From: Polaromonas sp.
Lineage (GTDB): Bacteria > Pseudomonadota > Gammaproteobacteria > Burkholderiales > Burkholderiaceae_C
Assembly (NCBI RefSeq): GCF_016185115.1
Contig: NZ_JACPOF010000021.1
Location: forward strand, 310,001-374,000
Direction of reading: 5' to 3'
Length of the DNA: 64,000 bases
The notes under the pieces are model-generated. The model saw only the letters and a list, made by a program, of their open reading frames with translations, ran no database searches and was not told the origin of the DNA. Numbering within the stretch: position 1 is the stretch's first letter; each line of letters begins with the position of its first letter. The translations under genes were made by a program, and so were the position numbers. Below, one piece after another: positions 7,907-17,341 of the stretch.

Positions 7907-9007
7907 ATGAGCACCAACAACCCTTCAAAAACGTCACGTCCCGATGCGCTCTGGTACACCCGCTGCCCGGTGCCTACCGCCTCGGGCATCGCCATCCATC
8001 AGGGCTGGATAGACCAGGAGTTTGCAAAAGACGGCATCGTCGTGTCGTCCCTTCGCTCATCGCCTGACCGCGCCGTGCGCGAGTCGCACTTCGACCATCG
8101 CCAGGCCAACTCCTTCCGCCAGGGCGGCAACGCGCCGCCCATCTGGTCGCGCTCCGAAGGCCAGGATGTTGTCGTCGTCGGCCTGACCTGGCTGCCGCAG
8201 TACCAGTCCATCCTCACGCTGCCTGGCTCGGGCATCAAGACTGCGAAAGACCTCAAGGGCAAGCGCCTGGCCCTGCCACGCCGCATGAACGACAAGATCG
8301 ATTTCTGGCGCGCCTCTGCATTGCAGGGCTACCTGCAGGTGCTGGCCGCTGTTGGCCTTGGCGAGAAAGACGTGAACTTTGTGGACCTGGCTGTTGAGCG
8401 CACCTACATCGGCCAGCAGAAGGCTTCGCATGCGGGGCCGCTGTTCGACGCACGTCAGTCGGCACAGGCGGCCAGCGCCGAGGCCTTTGCGCTTATACGA
8501 GGTGAAGTCGACGCGATCTACACCTACGGCGCAGCCGGCCCTGCGCTCGAAACCTTTCTGGGTGCGCATGTGGTGGTCGACATCAACCACCACCCCGACC
8601 AGGAAGTCGCCATCAACAACGGTACGCCCAATGTGCTGACCGTCAGCGGTGAACTGGCGCGCAAGCATCCCGACATCGTGGCGCGCTACCTGTCGCAGGT
8701 GCTGCGCGCCGCCTACTGGGCACGAGAGAACCGCGAAGAAGCGGGCGCCATCATTGCCGAAGAAGTCTCGGTCGTGAAGGAATGGCTGCCTGATGCATTT
8801 GATGAAAGCCTGTACGACAATCTGCTGCCCTCGCTGGACGCGAAGCTCGTGCATGCGCTGGAAGTGCGCAAGGACTTCATGTTCAAACACGGCTTCATCA
8901 AGAATGATTTTTCAATCGCCGAATGGATTGATCCGAAGCCGCTCGCTGCGGCGCGGGAGATTTTGAAGAGTCAGGCCAACAAGCCAGACATACGGCTGGC
9001 GGCATAA
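7907..9007 (+). CDS. Leaderless periplasmic-binding-fold protein with DszB-like active site
   Basis: A 366-residue protein of the SsuA/NMT1-like periplasmic-binding fold, but without a signal peptide or lipobox, so probably cytoplasmic. YTRCPVP (Cys20) matches the YSNCPVP segment of DszB, the 2-(2-hydroxyphenyl)benzenesulfinate desulfinase, whose catalytic Cys is there. His61 and Arg71 in HFDHRQANSFRQGG repeat the DszB spacing between His60 and Arg70, including the following Gly-Gly. DszB releases sulfite from an aromatic sulfinate. The triad suggests a related C-S (or similar) hydrolase rather than a transport protein. Overall identity looks low, so the substrate is open. ATG 7907 has a weak upstream GAGG. 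A terminator follows. Confidence 0.7.
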   Translation: MSTNNPSKTSRPDALWYTRCPVPTASGIAIHQGWIDQEFAKDGIVVSSLRSSPDRAVRESHFDHRQANSFRQGGNAPPIWSRSEGQDVVVVGLTWLPQYQSILTLPGSGIKTAKDLKGKRLALPRRMNDKIDFWRASALQGYLQVLAAVGLGEKDVNFVDLAVERTYIGQQKASHAGPLFDARQSAQAASAEAFALIRGEVDAIYTYGAAGPALETFLGAHVVVDINHHPDQEVAINNGTPNVLTVSGELARKHPDIVARYLSQVLRAAYWARENREEAGAIIAEEVSVVKEWLPDAFDESLYDNLLPSLDAKLVHALEVRKDFMFKHGFIKNDFSIAEWIDPKPLAAAREILKSQANKPDIRLAA

Positions 9008-9012
9008 GAAAT

Positions 9013-9037
9013 AGGCGCTGTGAGGCGCCTTTTTTTC
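9013..9037 (+). terminator. Rho-independent terminator after the DszB-like gene
   Basis: AGGCGC (9013-9018) pairs with GCGCCT (9025-9030) around TGTGAG, then a run of seven T. It begins five bases after the stop codon. Confidence 0.85.
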
Positions 9038-9098
9038 ACACTGACCAAGCGCACAAACAAGGATTTAACAACAAACCGTATTTGGGCTGATCAGATGG

Positions 9099-9114
9099 CT
9101 GTGTTTTTAATCAG
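9099..9114 (+). promoter_or_regulatory. LexA box (SOS operator) of dinD
   Basis: CTGTGTTTTTAATCAG fits the CTG-N10-CAG proteobacterial SOS box with an A/T-rich centre. It lies 34 bases upstream of the first possible dinD start, where a repressor would block transcription. Confidence 0.75.
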
Positions 9115-9132
9115 TATTTACCTCATAATTGA

Positions 9133-10029
9133 ATGGCAAACAGTCAACTGGGAGCCAACGTGAATACTGGACCAACAACAGTAGTGACTTCGGGGTTTGA
9201 GTCCTTGAGGCAAACCAATGAGCACAATGCCGAATACTGGCGGGCGCGAGATCTGCAACCCATGTTGGGGTACACGCAATGGCGCCGGTTTGAGCAAGCC
9301 ATTGAACGCGCAGTGGCTTCCTGCGAGGCATCCGGCAACAAACCTGAAAACCATTTTGCCGGCGCCGGCAAAATGGTCGACTTAGGCTCCGGCAGTCAAA
9401 GATCTGTTGAGGACTATCACCTCTCACGCTTTGCCTGTTACCTCATCGCTCAAAACGGTGATTCACGCAAACCGGAAATTGCGCAGGCCCAGCAGTACTT
9501 CGCGCTTCAGACGCGACGGCAGGAATTGAGCGACCAGGCATTGGCAGATGCTGAGCGCATAGAGCTGCGCAAACAGACGGCCGGAGAATTCAGGGCATTG
9601 TCCGGCGCGGCACAAGACGCTGGCGTGCAGAGCAAGATGTTTGGTGTGTTTCATGACGCGGGATACAAAGGCCTTTATGGTGGTCTCGGCCGTGATGCTA
9701 TCAAGCAACGCAAAGCCATTCCCGAAAAAGACAACCTGCTTGACCGCATGAATGCGACTGAGCTGGCTGCTAACCAGTTTCGAATGACCCAGGCTCGGGA
9801 CAAGCTGGCGCGCGGTGTGAGCGGTCAGGCGCAGGCCATCCAGACCCATGAGCAGGTTGGCAAGGAGGTGCGCGATGCCATCAAAAGAATCGGCGGCACG
9901 CTGCCTGAAAATATTTCACCGGCCGAGCACATCAAGGAAGTTGAAAAGCGCATCAAAAAGGCGACGCCGAAATTGACCTTGAGTGAGCGTGAAGCGAGTG
10001 GCCTGCTGGGTGGAAAGGAAAAGTCATGA
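9133..10029 (+). CDS. dinD: DNA damage-inducible protein D (DinD)
   Basis: A 298-residue protein matching E. coli DinD throughout. It has YWRARDLQPMLGYTQWRRF, the EDYHLSRFACYLIAQNGD segment with YFALQTRRQEL, FHDAGYKGLYGGLGRDAIKQRK and MNATELAANQFRMTQ. E. coli DinD belongs to the SOS regulon and is reported to inhibit RecA-mediated strand exchange. The LexA-like box upstream supports SOS control here. ATG 9133 has no clear ribosome binding site. The in-frame GTG at 9160, preceded by GGGAG at 9150-9154, may be the true start and aligns better with the E. coli N terminus. A bidirectional terminator follows the stop. Confidence 0.93.
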   Translation: MANSQLGANVNTGPTTVVTSGFESLRQTNEHNAEYWRARDLQPMLGYTQWRRFEQAIERAVASCEASGNKPENHFAGAGKMVDLGSGSQRSVEDYHLSRFACYLIAQNGDSRKPEIAQAQQYFALQTRRQELSDQALADAERIELRKQTAGEFRALSGAAQDAGVQSKMFGVFHDAGYKGLYGGLGRDAIKQRKAIPEKDNLLDRMNATELAANQFRMTQARDKLARGVSGQAQAIQTHEQVGKEVRDAIKRIGGTLPENISPAEHIKEVEKRIKKATPKLTLSEREASGLLGGKEKS

Positions 10030-10030
10030 A

Positions 10031-10057
10031 AAAAGCGGCACTCGAAGTGCCGCTTTT
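10031..10057. terminator. Bidirectional terminator between dinD and glcB
   Basis: Twelve-base arms AAAAGCGGCACT (10031-10042) and AGTGCCGCTTTT (10046-10057) close on a three-base loop, with A and T runs on the two sides. It can stop transcription from both convergent genes. Confidence 0.88.
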
Positions 10058-10080
10058 CATTGGTGGTATGGCGTGAACGC

Positions 10081-12300
10081 TTATACCGCCCCAGCCTTTA
10101 CCTTCAAACGCCAGGCATGCAACAGCGGCTCGGTATACCCACTAGGCTGCTCCAGTCCCTTGAAGACCAGGTCGCAGGCCGCCTTGTAAGCGGCTGACTT
10201 TTCAAAGTTGCCGGCCATGGGGTGGTAGAGCTTGTCGCCTGCGTTCTGTTTGTCGACGACGGCTGCCATGCGCTCGAATGTTTCTTTCACCTGCGCTTTG
10301 GTCACCACGCCATGCAGCAGCCAGTTGGCCATGTGCTGGCTGCTGATGCGCAGGGTGGCGCGGTCTTCCATGAGGCCTATGTTGTGGATGTCGGGCACTT
10401 TGCTGCAACCCACGCCCTGGTCGATCCAGCGCACCACGTAGCCCAGGATGCCCTGGGCGTTGTTGTCGAGTTCCTGCTGCTTCTCTTCTGCGCTCCAGTC
10501 GGGTGTGCTGGTCACGGGGATTTGCAGCAGGTGGTTGAGGATGCCGTTGCGCTCCTTGTTCGCGTCAATCTTTTCGAGGTCTTTCTGCACCTTGCTGACC
10601 TTGACCTGGTGGTAATGCAGCGCGTGCAGCGTGGCGCCGGTGGGGCTGGGCACCCAGGCGGTGTTGGCGCCGGCTCTGGGGTGGCCGATTTTCTGCTCCA
10701 TCATGGCTTTCATCAGGTCAGGCATGGCCCACATGCCCTTGCCGATCTGTGCCTTGCCGCGCAGGCCGCAGCTCAGGCCGACCAGCACGTTGCTCTTTTC
10801 ATAGGCGGCGATCCAGGCGCTGGTCTTCATGTCGCCCTTGCGGATCATGGGACCGGCGTGCATGGCGGTGTGCATCTCGTCGCCGGTGCGGTCCAGGAAA
10901 CCGGTGTTGATAAACGCGACGCGGCTCTTCGCGGCGGCGATACAGGCCTTGAGGTTGACGCTGGTGCGGCGCTCTTCGTCCATGATGCCGAGCTTGACGG
11001 TGCTGTCGGGCAGGCCCAGCATTTTCTCAACGCGGGTGAAGAGTTCTGCGGCAAAGGCAACTTCATCGGGGCCATGCATCTTGGGCTTGACGATGTAGAC
11101 CGAGCCCTTGCGCGAGTTCTTGATGCCGGCCTTGCCTTTGAGCTTTAAATCGTGAATCGCGATGGTCGTGGTGACCACGGCGTCGAGGATGCCTTCGGGA
11201 ATTTCTTTCGTCGTCCCATCAGCGGCGGTGTACAGCACGGCCGGGTTGGTCATCAGGTGGCCGACATTGCGCACAAACATCAGCGAACGGCCGTGCAGCA
11301 CGACAGGTTTGCCCTTGCCGTTGGGCGATGTGTATTCGCGGTCGGGGTTGAGGCCGCGGGTAAAAGTCTTGCCGTCTTTCGTCACGCTTTCGGTCAGCGT
11401 GCCCTGCAAAATGCCCAGCCAGTTGCTGTACGCCAGCACCTTGTCGTCGGCATCGACAACGGCGACGGAATCTTCGAGGTCAAGAATCGTCGAGAGCGCG
11501 GCTTCAACCACCAGGTCGCTCACGCCGGCGGCGTCGCTGCGTCCAATCGCGGTAGTGCGGTCAATGCGGATGTCGAGGTGCAGACCGTTGTGCTGCAGCA
11601 GCACTGACGACGGCTCTGACGCCTTGCCCTGGTAGCCGGTGAACTGGCTGGCGTCTTCAAGGCCGGTGGTCTTGCCGTTTTTAAGTTCAACAAGCAGCTT
11701 GCCGCCCTTGACGCTGTAGCCGGTTGAGTCGATGTGCGAGCCGGTCTTGAGCGGTGCGGTGCGGTCCAGCACATAGCGTGCGTATTCAATGACTTTTGCA
11801 CCTCGCACCGGGTTGTAACCCTTGCCTTTTTCAGCGCCGTTTTCTTCAGAGATCACGTCGGTGCCATACAGCGCGTCATACAGCGAACCCCAGCGTGCGT
11901 TGGCGGCGTTCAGTGCATAGCGGGCGTTCAGGATGGGCACAACGAGCTGTGGGCCTGCCTGTTTGGCGAGTTCGGCATCGACATTGCCGGTGGTGATGGT
12001 GACCTTTTTGGGCGAGGGCACAAGGTAACCGGTCTGCTCAAGAAAGGCGCGGTAGGCCTTCATGTCGGTGATAGGGCCGGGGTGCGCCTTGTGCCAGGCG
12101 TCCATCTCGGTCTGCAGGCGGTCACGCTCGGCCAGCAGGGCGATGTTTTTGGGCGCCAGGTCGGTGACGATGGCGTCAAAGCCTTTCCAGAAGGCCGCAG
12201 CCGTCACACCTGTGCCGGGCAGCACTTTTTGTTCGATGAACTGGTAAAGGTTGGTGGCAACCTGCAGCTTGTGGGCGGTGGTGCGTGGCGTTGTGGTCAT
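10081..12300 (-). CDS. glcB: Malate synthase G
   Basis: A 739-residue cytoplasmic enzyme that condenses glyoxylate with acetyl-CoA to malate in the glyoxylate bypass and glycolate use. Family marks include [41 protein letters not shown], the [11 protein letters not shown] segment with the active-site Arg, [17 protein letters not shown], and [17 protein letters not shown] with the catalytic Asp. Length is close to the usual 720-730 of the G isoform. The frame is open upstream to 12456, but ATG 12300 ([13 protein letters not shown]) matches the family start. No glc operon partners adjoin. The 370 bases upstream hold its promoter and an intergenic repeat. Confidence 0.97.
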   Translation of the reverse strand: MTTTPRTTAHKLQVATNLYQFIEQKVLPGTGVTAAAFWKGFDAIVTDLAPKNIALLAERDRLQTEMDAWHKAHPGPITDMKAYRAFLEQTGYLVPSPKKVTITTGNVDAELAKQAGPQLVVPILNARYALNAANARWGSLYDALYGTDVISEENGAEKGKGYNPVRGAKVIEYARYVLDRTAPLKTGSHIDSTGYSVKGGKLLVELKNGKTTGLEDASQFTGYQGKASEPSSVLLQHNGLHLDIRIDRTTAIGRSDAAGVSDLVVEAALSTILDLEDSVAVVDADDKVLAYSNWLGILQGTLTESVTKDGKTFTRGLNPDREYTSPNGKGKPVVLHGRSLMFVRNVGHLMTNPAVLYTAADGTTKEIPEGILDAVVTTTIAIHDLKLKGKAGIKNSRKGSVYIVKPKMHGPDEVAFAAELFTRVEKMLGLPDSTVKLGIMDEERRTSVNLKACIAAAKSRVAFINTGFLDRTGDEMHTAMHAGPMIRKGDMKTSAWIAAYEKSNVLVGLSCGLRGKAQIGKGMWAMPDLMKAMMEQKIGHPRAGANTAWVPSPTGATLHALHYHQVKVSKVQKDLEKIDANKERNGILNHLLQIPVTSTPDWSAEEKQQELDNNAQGILGYVVRWIDQGVGCSKVPDIHNIGLMEDRATLRISSQHMANWLLHGVVTKAQVKETFERMAAVVDKQNAGDKLYHPMAGNFEKSAAYKAACDLVFKGLEQPSGYTEPLLHAWRLKVKAGAV

Positions 12301-12481
12301 GACGGGTCCTGGGTAGAAACAAAAATAAGGCTGGGGCGCGGCGCGCTGGCGTTGTGCAAACAGCATGCCATTTGCGCTGTGAGCTGTCTTTAGTGATGCA
12401 ACTACTGTATTCGATACTTGATTCGTGATTAATACTTCATTAATTGTTTTATCCATGACAAAAACTTATGCAATTGAAGCC

Positions 12482-12600
12482 GGCAGGAGGTATTTTGGCC
12501 TCCAGGACGCCCAAAAAACGGCTTTTTGGGTCATTTTCAGGCATCAAATCAGGCTGCAAGCCAATAAATACGTACGTGAGCAGCTATAAAAAGAATAGCG
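12482..12600 (-). repeat. Dispersed ~105-base intergenic repeat, copy B (inverted)
   Basis: Read on the minus strand, the block ATAGCTGCTCACGTACGTAT is followed by TTATTGGC, TTTGATGCCTGAAAATGA and AAAAGCCGTTTTTTGGGC, in the same order as in copies A and C. It lies in the 370-base gap between the divergent glcB and CoA-transferase genes. The rest of that gap is A/T-rich near 12400-12460 and holds no gene. Confidence 0.78.
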
Positions 12601-12670
12601 TTTTGTCCGGCAGACGATCCTGGGTGCAAACCTGCGTCGACAGGGGGCTGAACGCTTTTATGCTCTGGCC

Positions 12671-13884
12671 ATGACAAAACCCGCATCGCCTCCCTCCGCA
12701 GCTCCTCAGGACAGCCCGCCGCTCCCGCTGGCCGGCATACGTGTGGTCGAGTTCACCCATATGGTGATGGGCCCGACCTGCGGCATGGTGATGGCCGACC
12801 TGGGCGCCGAGGTTATCAAGGTAGAGCCCCTGACTGGCGACAACACACGCAAACTGATTGGGGCTGGCGCCGGTTTCTTCAGCATGTTCAACCGCAACAA
12901 GAAGTCGATTGCGCTTGATTTACACAGCGCAGCTGGCAAGGAGGCGGCGCTCAGGCTGGTCGCCACCGCAGACATCGTCAGTGAAAATTTCAAGCCAGGC
13001 ACCATGAGCAAGCTGGGGCTTGACTATGCCAGCCTGAAGAAACTCAACGAACGCCTGATTTACGTCAGCCACAAGGGCTTTCTGCCCGGCCCCTATGACC
13101 ACCGTACCGCGCTGGATGAAGTGGTGCAGATGATGGGCGGGCTGGCCTATATGACAGGCAGGCCGGGTGACCCGCTGCGCGCCGGCAGCAGCGTGAACGA
13201 CATCATGGGCGGCATGTTTGGCGCGATTGGTGCGATGGCCGCGCTGGCGCAGCGCAACCTCACCGGCAAGGGGCAGGAGGTGCAGTCGGCGCTGTTCGAG
13301 AACAACATCTTCCTGGTGGCCCAGCACATGATGCAGTTCGCTGTTACAGGCAAGGCGGCCGAACCCATGCCCAGCCGCATCTCGGCCTGGGCCGTGTACG
13401 ACGTGTTTGCGGTGAAGGGTGGCGAGCAGATATTTCTGGCTGTCGTCAGCGACACGCAATGGGCGCTGTTCTGCAAGGCCTTCGGGCTGGTAGAACTGCA
13501 GGCCGATCCGCGCCTGGTCACCAACAACGACAGGGTACGGGCACGCGAATGGATGATGCCGCTGCTGCGTTCGCGCATGGCAGAGCACACCGCTGCCGAA
13601 TTGAGCGCGGTGTTTGAAGCGCACGGCCTGCCGTTTGCGCCCATTGTCAAACCCCAGGATTTGTTCAATGACCCGCACCTGCAGGCCACGGGGGGCCTTG
13701 CGCCCATGACGCTGCCCGACGGGCAGCAGACACAGGTGCCGCTGATGCCGTTGATGATGGACGGCCACCGTCCCGGCGTGCGGCTGAACCCGCCCGGGCT
13801 GGGCGAGCACACACACGAATTGCTGAAAGAGCTGGGTTACGACGACGAAGCCATCAAGGCGCTCGTCGCCGGCCCGACTGGAAC

Positions 13885-13888
<4 letters not shown>
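12671..13888 (+). CDS. Class III (CaiB/BaiF) CoA-transferase
   Basis: A 405-residue family III CoA-transferase. It shows the N-terminal Rossmann segment ([31 protein letters not shown]), the [16 protein letters not shown] motif and the catalytic Asp177 in SSVNDIMGG, which forms the acyl-aspartyl anhydride in formyl-CoA transferase. The reaction moves CoA between carboxylic acids, so the protein probably activates an acid for degradation. The donor and acceptor are not predictable. The gene stands alone between glcB and the collagen-like gene. Its stop overlaps the convergent stop by three bases, leaving no room for a terminator. Confidence 0.93.
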
Positions 13889-14166
<278 letters not shown>

Positions 14167-14537
14167 GAAAATCTCCATTGAATTGCAGGGTAAAAACCGC
14201 AATCCGGGATGGGTACAGGCCCACCAGGGTCGGTGCGGGGAAAAAGCCGCCATTCAAAGTGTTGGACAGCTTTTGATGGCAAACCCGTTGTTGTGACGAC
14301 CTCTGCGCAGTTGTAAGGCCCTGACGGACCAGGCTGCGTAGGCGCGCAACCCCAGCAGGCGTGGTGGTATGGCCTGTGCGAACTGCCCCGGGGGCTGGGG
14401 CAAAGTCCAGAACGGCCCCGTCCAGGACCTTGTTGTTCGGCGCAGTTGAGCCGCCATAAATACCAGCACCGACAAAACGCTGCGTCCGCCCGGACCATCC
14501 CATCCCATCCACTTTGATGCCACCCTATACTTCGCGA
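14167..14537. other. Intergenic stretch without a recognised feature
   Basis: These 371 bases separate the collagen-like lipoprotein gene from the mini-gene at 14538. Open minus-strand frames cross it, but they overlap one another in different frames and resemble no protein. It presumably holds the lipoprotein promoter. I see no repeat, strong dyad or terminator. Confidence 0.4.
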
Positions 14538-14645
14538 ATGGACCAGACAGTACATTTCTCACCTCCTTCAGAAGAGCGGGCCAGACTTGAAGATTTGGCG
14601 TTGACAGCTACCTGCCGGCACTGCGGGCAGATGTATCCGCTGTAA
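14538..14645 (+). CDS. Candidate 35-residue Cys-x2-Cys mini-protein
   Basis: A short frame encoding an acidic N-terminal part (PPSEERARLEDLALTA) and a C-terminal CRHCGQMYPL. The Cys-x2-Cys-Gly turn looks like one half of a zinc knuckle. The stop is 13 bases before the AroE-like start, so it may be a leader peptide or small partner of that gene. No strong ribosome binding site is visible. It could also be a chance frame. I do not recognise it. Confidence 0.3.
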   Translation: MDQTVHFSPPSEERARLEDLALTATCRHCGQMYPL

Positions 14646-14658
14646 AGGCTGCAGGCAA

Positions 14659-15501
14659 ATGACACACGTGATTAATGGCAATACTGAAATCATTGCGCAC
14701 ATTGGTTTCCCGACGCATGCCTTCAAGGCGCCAATGATCTACAACCCCTGGTTTGCAAAGGCCGGGGTCAATGCCATCGTCGTACCCATGGGGTCCCGCC
14801 CCGAGCATTTCCCTGATTTTTTGCGCAGCGTTTTTCGCCTTTCCAACATCCGGGGCGCATTGATCACCATGCCGCACAAGGTCGTGACCGTCGGGCTGCT
14901 GGACGACGTGTTCCCGACCGCCGCCATCGCAGGCGCCTGCAATGCAGTGCGCCTTGGGCCTGATGGCCGGTTGCAGGGAGACATGTTTGACGGCGAAGGC
15001 TTTGTGCGCGGCGTGCTGCGCAAGGGCTGCGTGCTGAAAGGCGCTCGCGTTCTGGTGGTGGGTTGCGGGGGTGTGGGCTCGGCCATCGCCGCATCGCTGG
15101 CTGCGGCAGGTGTGGGCGCCATCAGCCTGTTCGACGCCCATGCGGAATCGGCGCGCGGGCTGGGCGAGCGCCTGAAGCGGCATTACCCGGCTCTGGAAGT
15201 CAGCACAGGCAGCAACGACCCTGCCGGTTTCGACGTGGTGGTCAATGCCACACCGATGGGCATGAACGAGGGCGACCCCATGCCCATGGATGTGTCGCGC
15301 ATTGCGGCCACCACTTTTGTCGGTGAAGTCGTCATGAAGACCGAGATGACTGCCTTCCTGAACGCCGTGCAGGCGCGCGGCTGCCGGTTTCAGGTGGGGT
15401 CTGACATGCTGTTTGAGCAGATTCCGGCTTACCTGGAGTTTTTTGGGCTTCCCGTGACCACACCCGAGGTGTTGCGGTCCATTGCAACGCTCAGTTACTG
15501 A
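14659..15501 (+). CDS. Shikimate dehydrogenase-family NAD(P)-dependent oxidoreductase
   Basis: A 280-residue AroE-like enzyme. Lys74 in TMPHK and Asp111 in GDMFDGEG correspond to the catalytic Lys/Asp pair. Asn95 (GACNAV) matches the substrate Asn, and VVGCGGVGSA (133-142) is the dinucleotide site. The usual Ser-x-Ser substrate motif near the N terminus is replaced in GFPTHAFKAP (16-25), so shikimate itself may not be the substrate. Together with the amidohydrolase and LysR genes that follow closely, it looks like part of a catabolic cassette rather than the aromatic biosynthesis aroE. Quinate or another cyclic hydroxy acid is an alternative. Spacing to the next gene is eight bases. Confidence 0.82.
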   Translation: MTHVINGNTEIIAHIGFPTHAFKAPMIYNPWFAKAGVNAIVVPMGSRPEHFPDFLRSVFRLSNIRGALITMPHKVVTVGLLDDVFPTAAIAGACNAVRLGPDGRLQGDMFDGEGFVRGVLRKGCVLKGARVLVVGCGGVGSAIAASLAAAGVGAISLFDAHAESARGLGERLKRHYPALEVSTGSNDPAGFDVVVNATPMGMNEGDPMPMDVSRIAATTFVGEVVMKTEMTAFLNAVQARGCRFQVGSDMLFEQIPAYLEFFGLPVTTPEVLRSIATLSY

Positions 15502-15509
15502 CAGGTACA

Positions 15510-16343
15510 ATGACCGCCACGCCGGAACCCCGCATTGACTGCCATGTGCACGTGCTTGATCCGGCCCGGTTTCCCTACACACCAGATGCCTGGTACAAGC
15601 CCCTGCCCATGGAGACCGGCACGCCGGCGCAGCTGGGCCGGGTGCTTGATGCCCATGGGGTGAGCCACGCCCTCATCGTGGGCCCCAACTCGGGCTACGG
15701 TCTGGATAACCGCTGCCTGCTCGATACAGTTGCGCAGGGCAAGGGTCGTTATAAAGGCATTGCGGTCGTTCGCAACGATGCGAGCCGTGCAGAGCTGCAG
15801 GACCTGAAGGCTGCAGGCATTGTGGGCGTGGCGTTCAATGTGGCCCTGCTGGGGCTGGCGTATTACCGCGACATCGGCCCGCTGCTTGAGCGCCTGCGTG
15901 AGCTGGGCATGTGGGCGCAGGTGCAGGTCGAAAAAGACCAGTTGGCCGATATGGCGCCCATGCTGCAGGGCAGCGGCGCAAACCTTGTGTTTGATCACTG
16001 TGGCCGCCTGGACCCCCAGGCGGGTGTCGGGCAGGCCGGTTTTGCCGCACTGCTGGGGCTGGCCGGGACCGGGCGCGCCTGCGTCAAGATTTCCGGCCTG
16101 ACCAAATGTTCAAATTTGCCTTACCCCTACCCGGATGCCCTGCCTTATGTGCAGGCCCTGCTGGCGGCCTACACGCCGCAATCTCTGGTGTGGGCTTCTG
16201 ACTGGCCCTTCCTGCGCGCCCCGGACCGGATTGACTACGGGCCTTTGCAGGGCCTGTTTGAACAGCTTGTGCCAGACGCCACAGCGCGCCGCACCATTCT
16301 GTGGGACACCCCGAAACGCCTGTTTGGATTTGAGGAGCGCTGA
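15510..16343 (+). CDS. Amidohydrolase-2 family hydrolase (PDC hydrolase-like)
   Basis: A 277-residue TIM-barrel metal hydrolase. DCHVHVLDP (His12, His14) begins the first strand, FDHCGR supplies a further His, and VWASDWPF near the end carries the Asp typical of this family. The ending PKRLFGF is common to the group. Relatives include 2-pyrone-4,6-dicarboxylate lactonase (LigI), gluconolactone/galactarolactone hydrolases and related decarboxylases. A lactonase or ring-opening role would fit the preceding dehydrogenase. The gene starts eight bases after the AroE-like stop, so the two are very likely cotranscribed. The substrate is not known. Confidence 0.88.
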   Translation: MTATPEPRIDCHVHVLDPARFPYTPDAWYKPLPMETGTPAQLGRVLDAHGVSHALIVGPNSGYGLDNRCLLDTVAQGKGRYKGIAVVRNDASRAELQDLKAAGIVGVAFNVALLGLAYYRDIGPLLERLRELGMWAQVQVEKDQLADMAPMLQGSGANLVFDHCGRLDPQAGVGQAGFAALLGLAGTGRACVKISGLTKCSNLPYPYPDALPYVQALLAAYTPQSLVWASDWPFLRAPDRIDYGPLQGLFEQLVPDATARRTILWDTPKRLFGFEER

Positions 16344-16366
16344 ATGGCCCCCGCATAATCCTGCGG

Positions 16367-17338
16367 ATGGACAAACTCAAGCAGCTTGAATCCTTTGTAT
16401 CTGTGGTGGCGCGCGGCAGCCTGGCCGCTGCGGCGCGTGCCGAAGGCGTGGCACCGGCCATCATGGGCCGCCGCCTGGATGCCCTTGAAGAGCGGCTTGG
16501 CGTGAAACTGCTGGTGCGGACCACGCGCCGCATGTCTCTCACGCATGAGGGCAGTGCCTTTCTTGAAGACTGCCAGCGCCTGCTCTCCGACATCGCCAAC
16601 GCCGAGGCCAGTGTGTCTGCCGGCGGGGTCAAGGCGAGCGGGCATTTGCGCATCACCGCGCCAGCGGGTTTTGGCCGTCGTCATGTCGCGCCGCTGGTGA
16701 CTGCGTTTCGCGAGCAGCATGCCGACGTGACGATTTCGCTCAACCTCAGCGACCGCGTGGTGGACCTTGCCGGAGAGGGTTTTGATTGCGCAGTGCGCGT
16801 GGGCGATTTGCCTGACTCATCGCTGGTCAGCGTGCGCATGGCCGACAACCGACGCCTCTGCGTGGCCGCGCCCGGCTATCTTGAGATCCACGGAACGCCG
16901 CAGCACCCGTCCGAGTTGTCAAAGTTTGACTGCCTGACGCTGTCAAGCGAAGCCTCTCAAACCCGGGGCTGGGCATTCATGGTGGACGGAGAGCTGGTTT
17001 ACCTCAAGCCGGGTGGTCCGCTCGATTGTTCTGACGGACAGGTGCTGCATGACTGGTGCCTGGCGGGTTACGGCATCGCCTGGCGCAGCACCTGGGAGGT
17101 CGAGGCTGAGGTCGCTGCCGGTCAACTGGTGGCGCTGCTGCAGGAGTTTGCCGCGCCGCCCAACGGTATTTATTGTGTCTTTCCTCAGCGCAAGCATTTG
17201 CCGTTGCGTGTGCGGCTGTGGATAGACTTTTTGAAGCAGAACTTCAGCGAGCCGGGTTACTGGCATGGCGAAATTCCAGCACCGGAAAATGAAAAAGCCC
17301 ATCCGCCTGCGGCGAATGGGCCATTGCCTGTGCTGTAA
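16367..17338 (+). CDS. LysR-family transcriptional regulator
   Basis: A 323-residue regulator with an N-terminal winged helix-turn-helix (LKQLESFVSVVARGSLAAAARAEGVAPAIMGRRL split over residues 5-38) and a C-terminal two-lobed effector domain (GHLRITAPAGFGRRHVAPL, FDCAVRVGDLPDSSLVSVRM). It follows the amidohydrolase by 23 bases on the same strand and probably controls this cassette in response to its substrate. LysR genes are more often divergent from their targets, so a separate target is possible. The last 15 residues (AHPPAANGPLPVL region) are encoded over the hairpin that terminates the convergent gene and are probably not functional sequence. Confidence 0.9.
   Translation: MDKLKQLESFVSVVARGSLAAAARAEGVAPAIMGRRLDALEERLGVKLLVRTTRRMSLTHEGSAFLEDCQRLLSDIANAEASVSAGGVKASGHLRITAPAGFGRRHVAPLVTAFREQHADVTISLNLSDRVVDLAGEGFDCAVRVGDLPDSSLVSVRMADNRRLCVAAPGYLEIHGTPQHPSELSKFDCLTLSSEASQTRGWAFMVDGELVYLKPGGPLDCSDGQVLHDWCLAGYGIAWRSTWEVEAEVAAGQLVALLQEFAAPPNGIYCVFPQRKHLPLRVRLWIDFLKQNFSEPGYWHGEIPAPENEKAHPPAANGPLPVL
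17287..17321 (-). terminator. Minus-strand terminator inside the LysR 3' end
   Basis: On the minus strand GCCCATTCGCC pairs with GGCGGATGGGC across GCA (one mismatch), followed by TTTTTCATTTT. It serves the PsiF-repeat gene and lies wholly within the last codons of the plus-strand LysR gene. Confidence 0.75.
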
Positions 17339-17341
17339 AGA

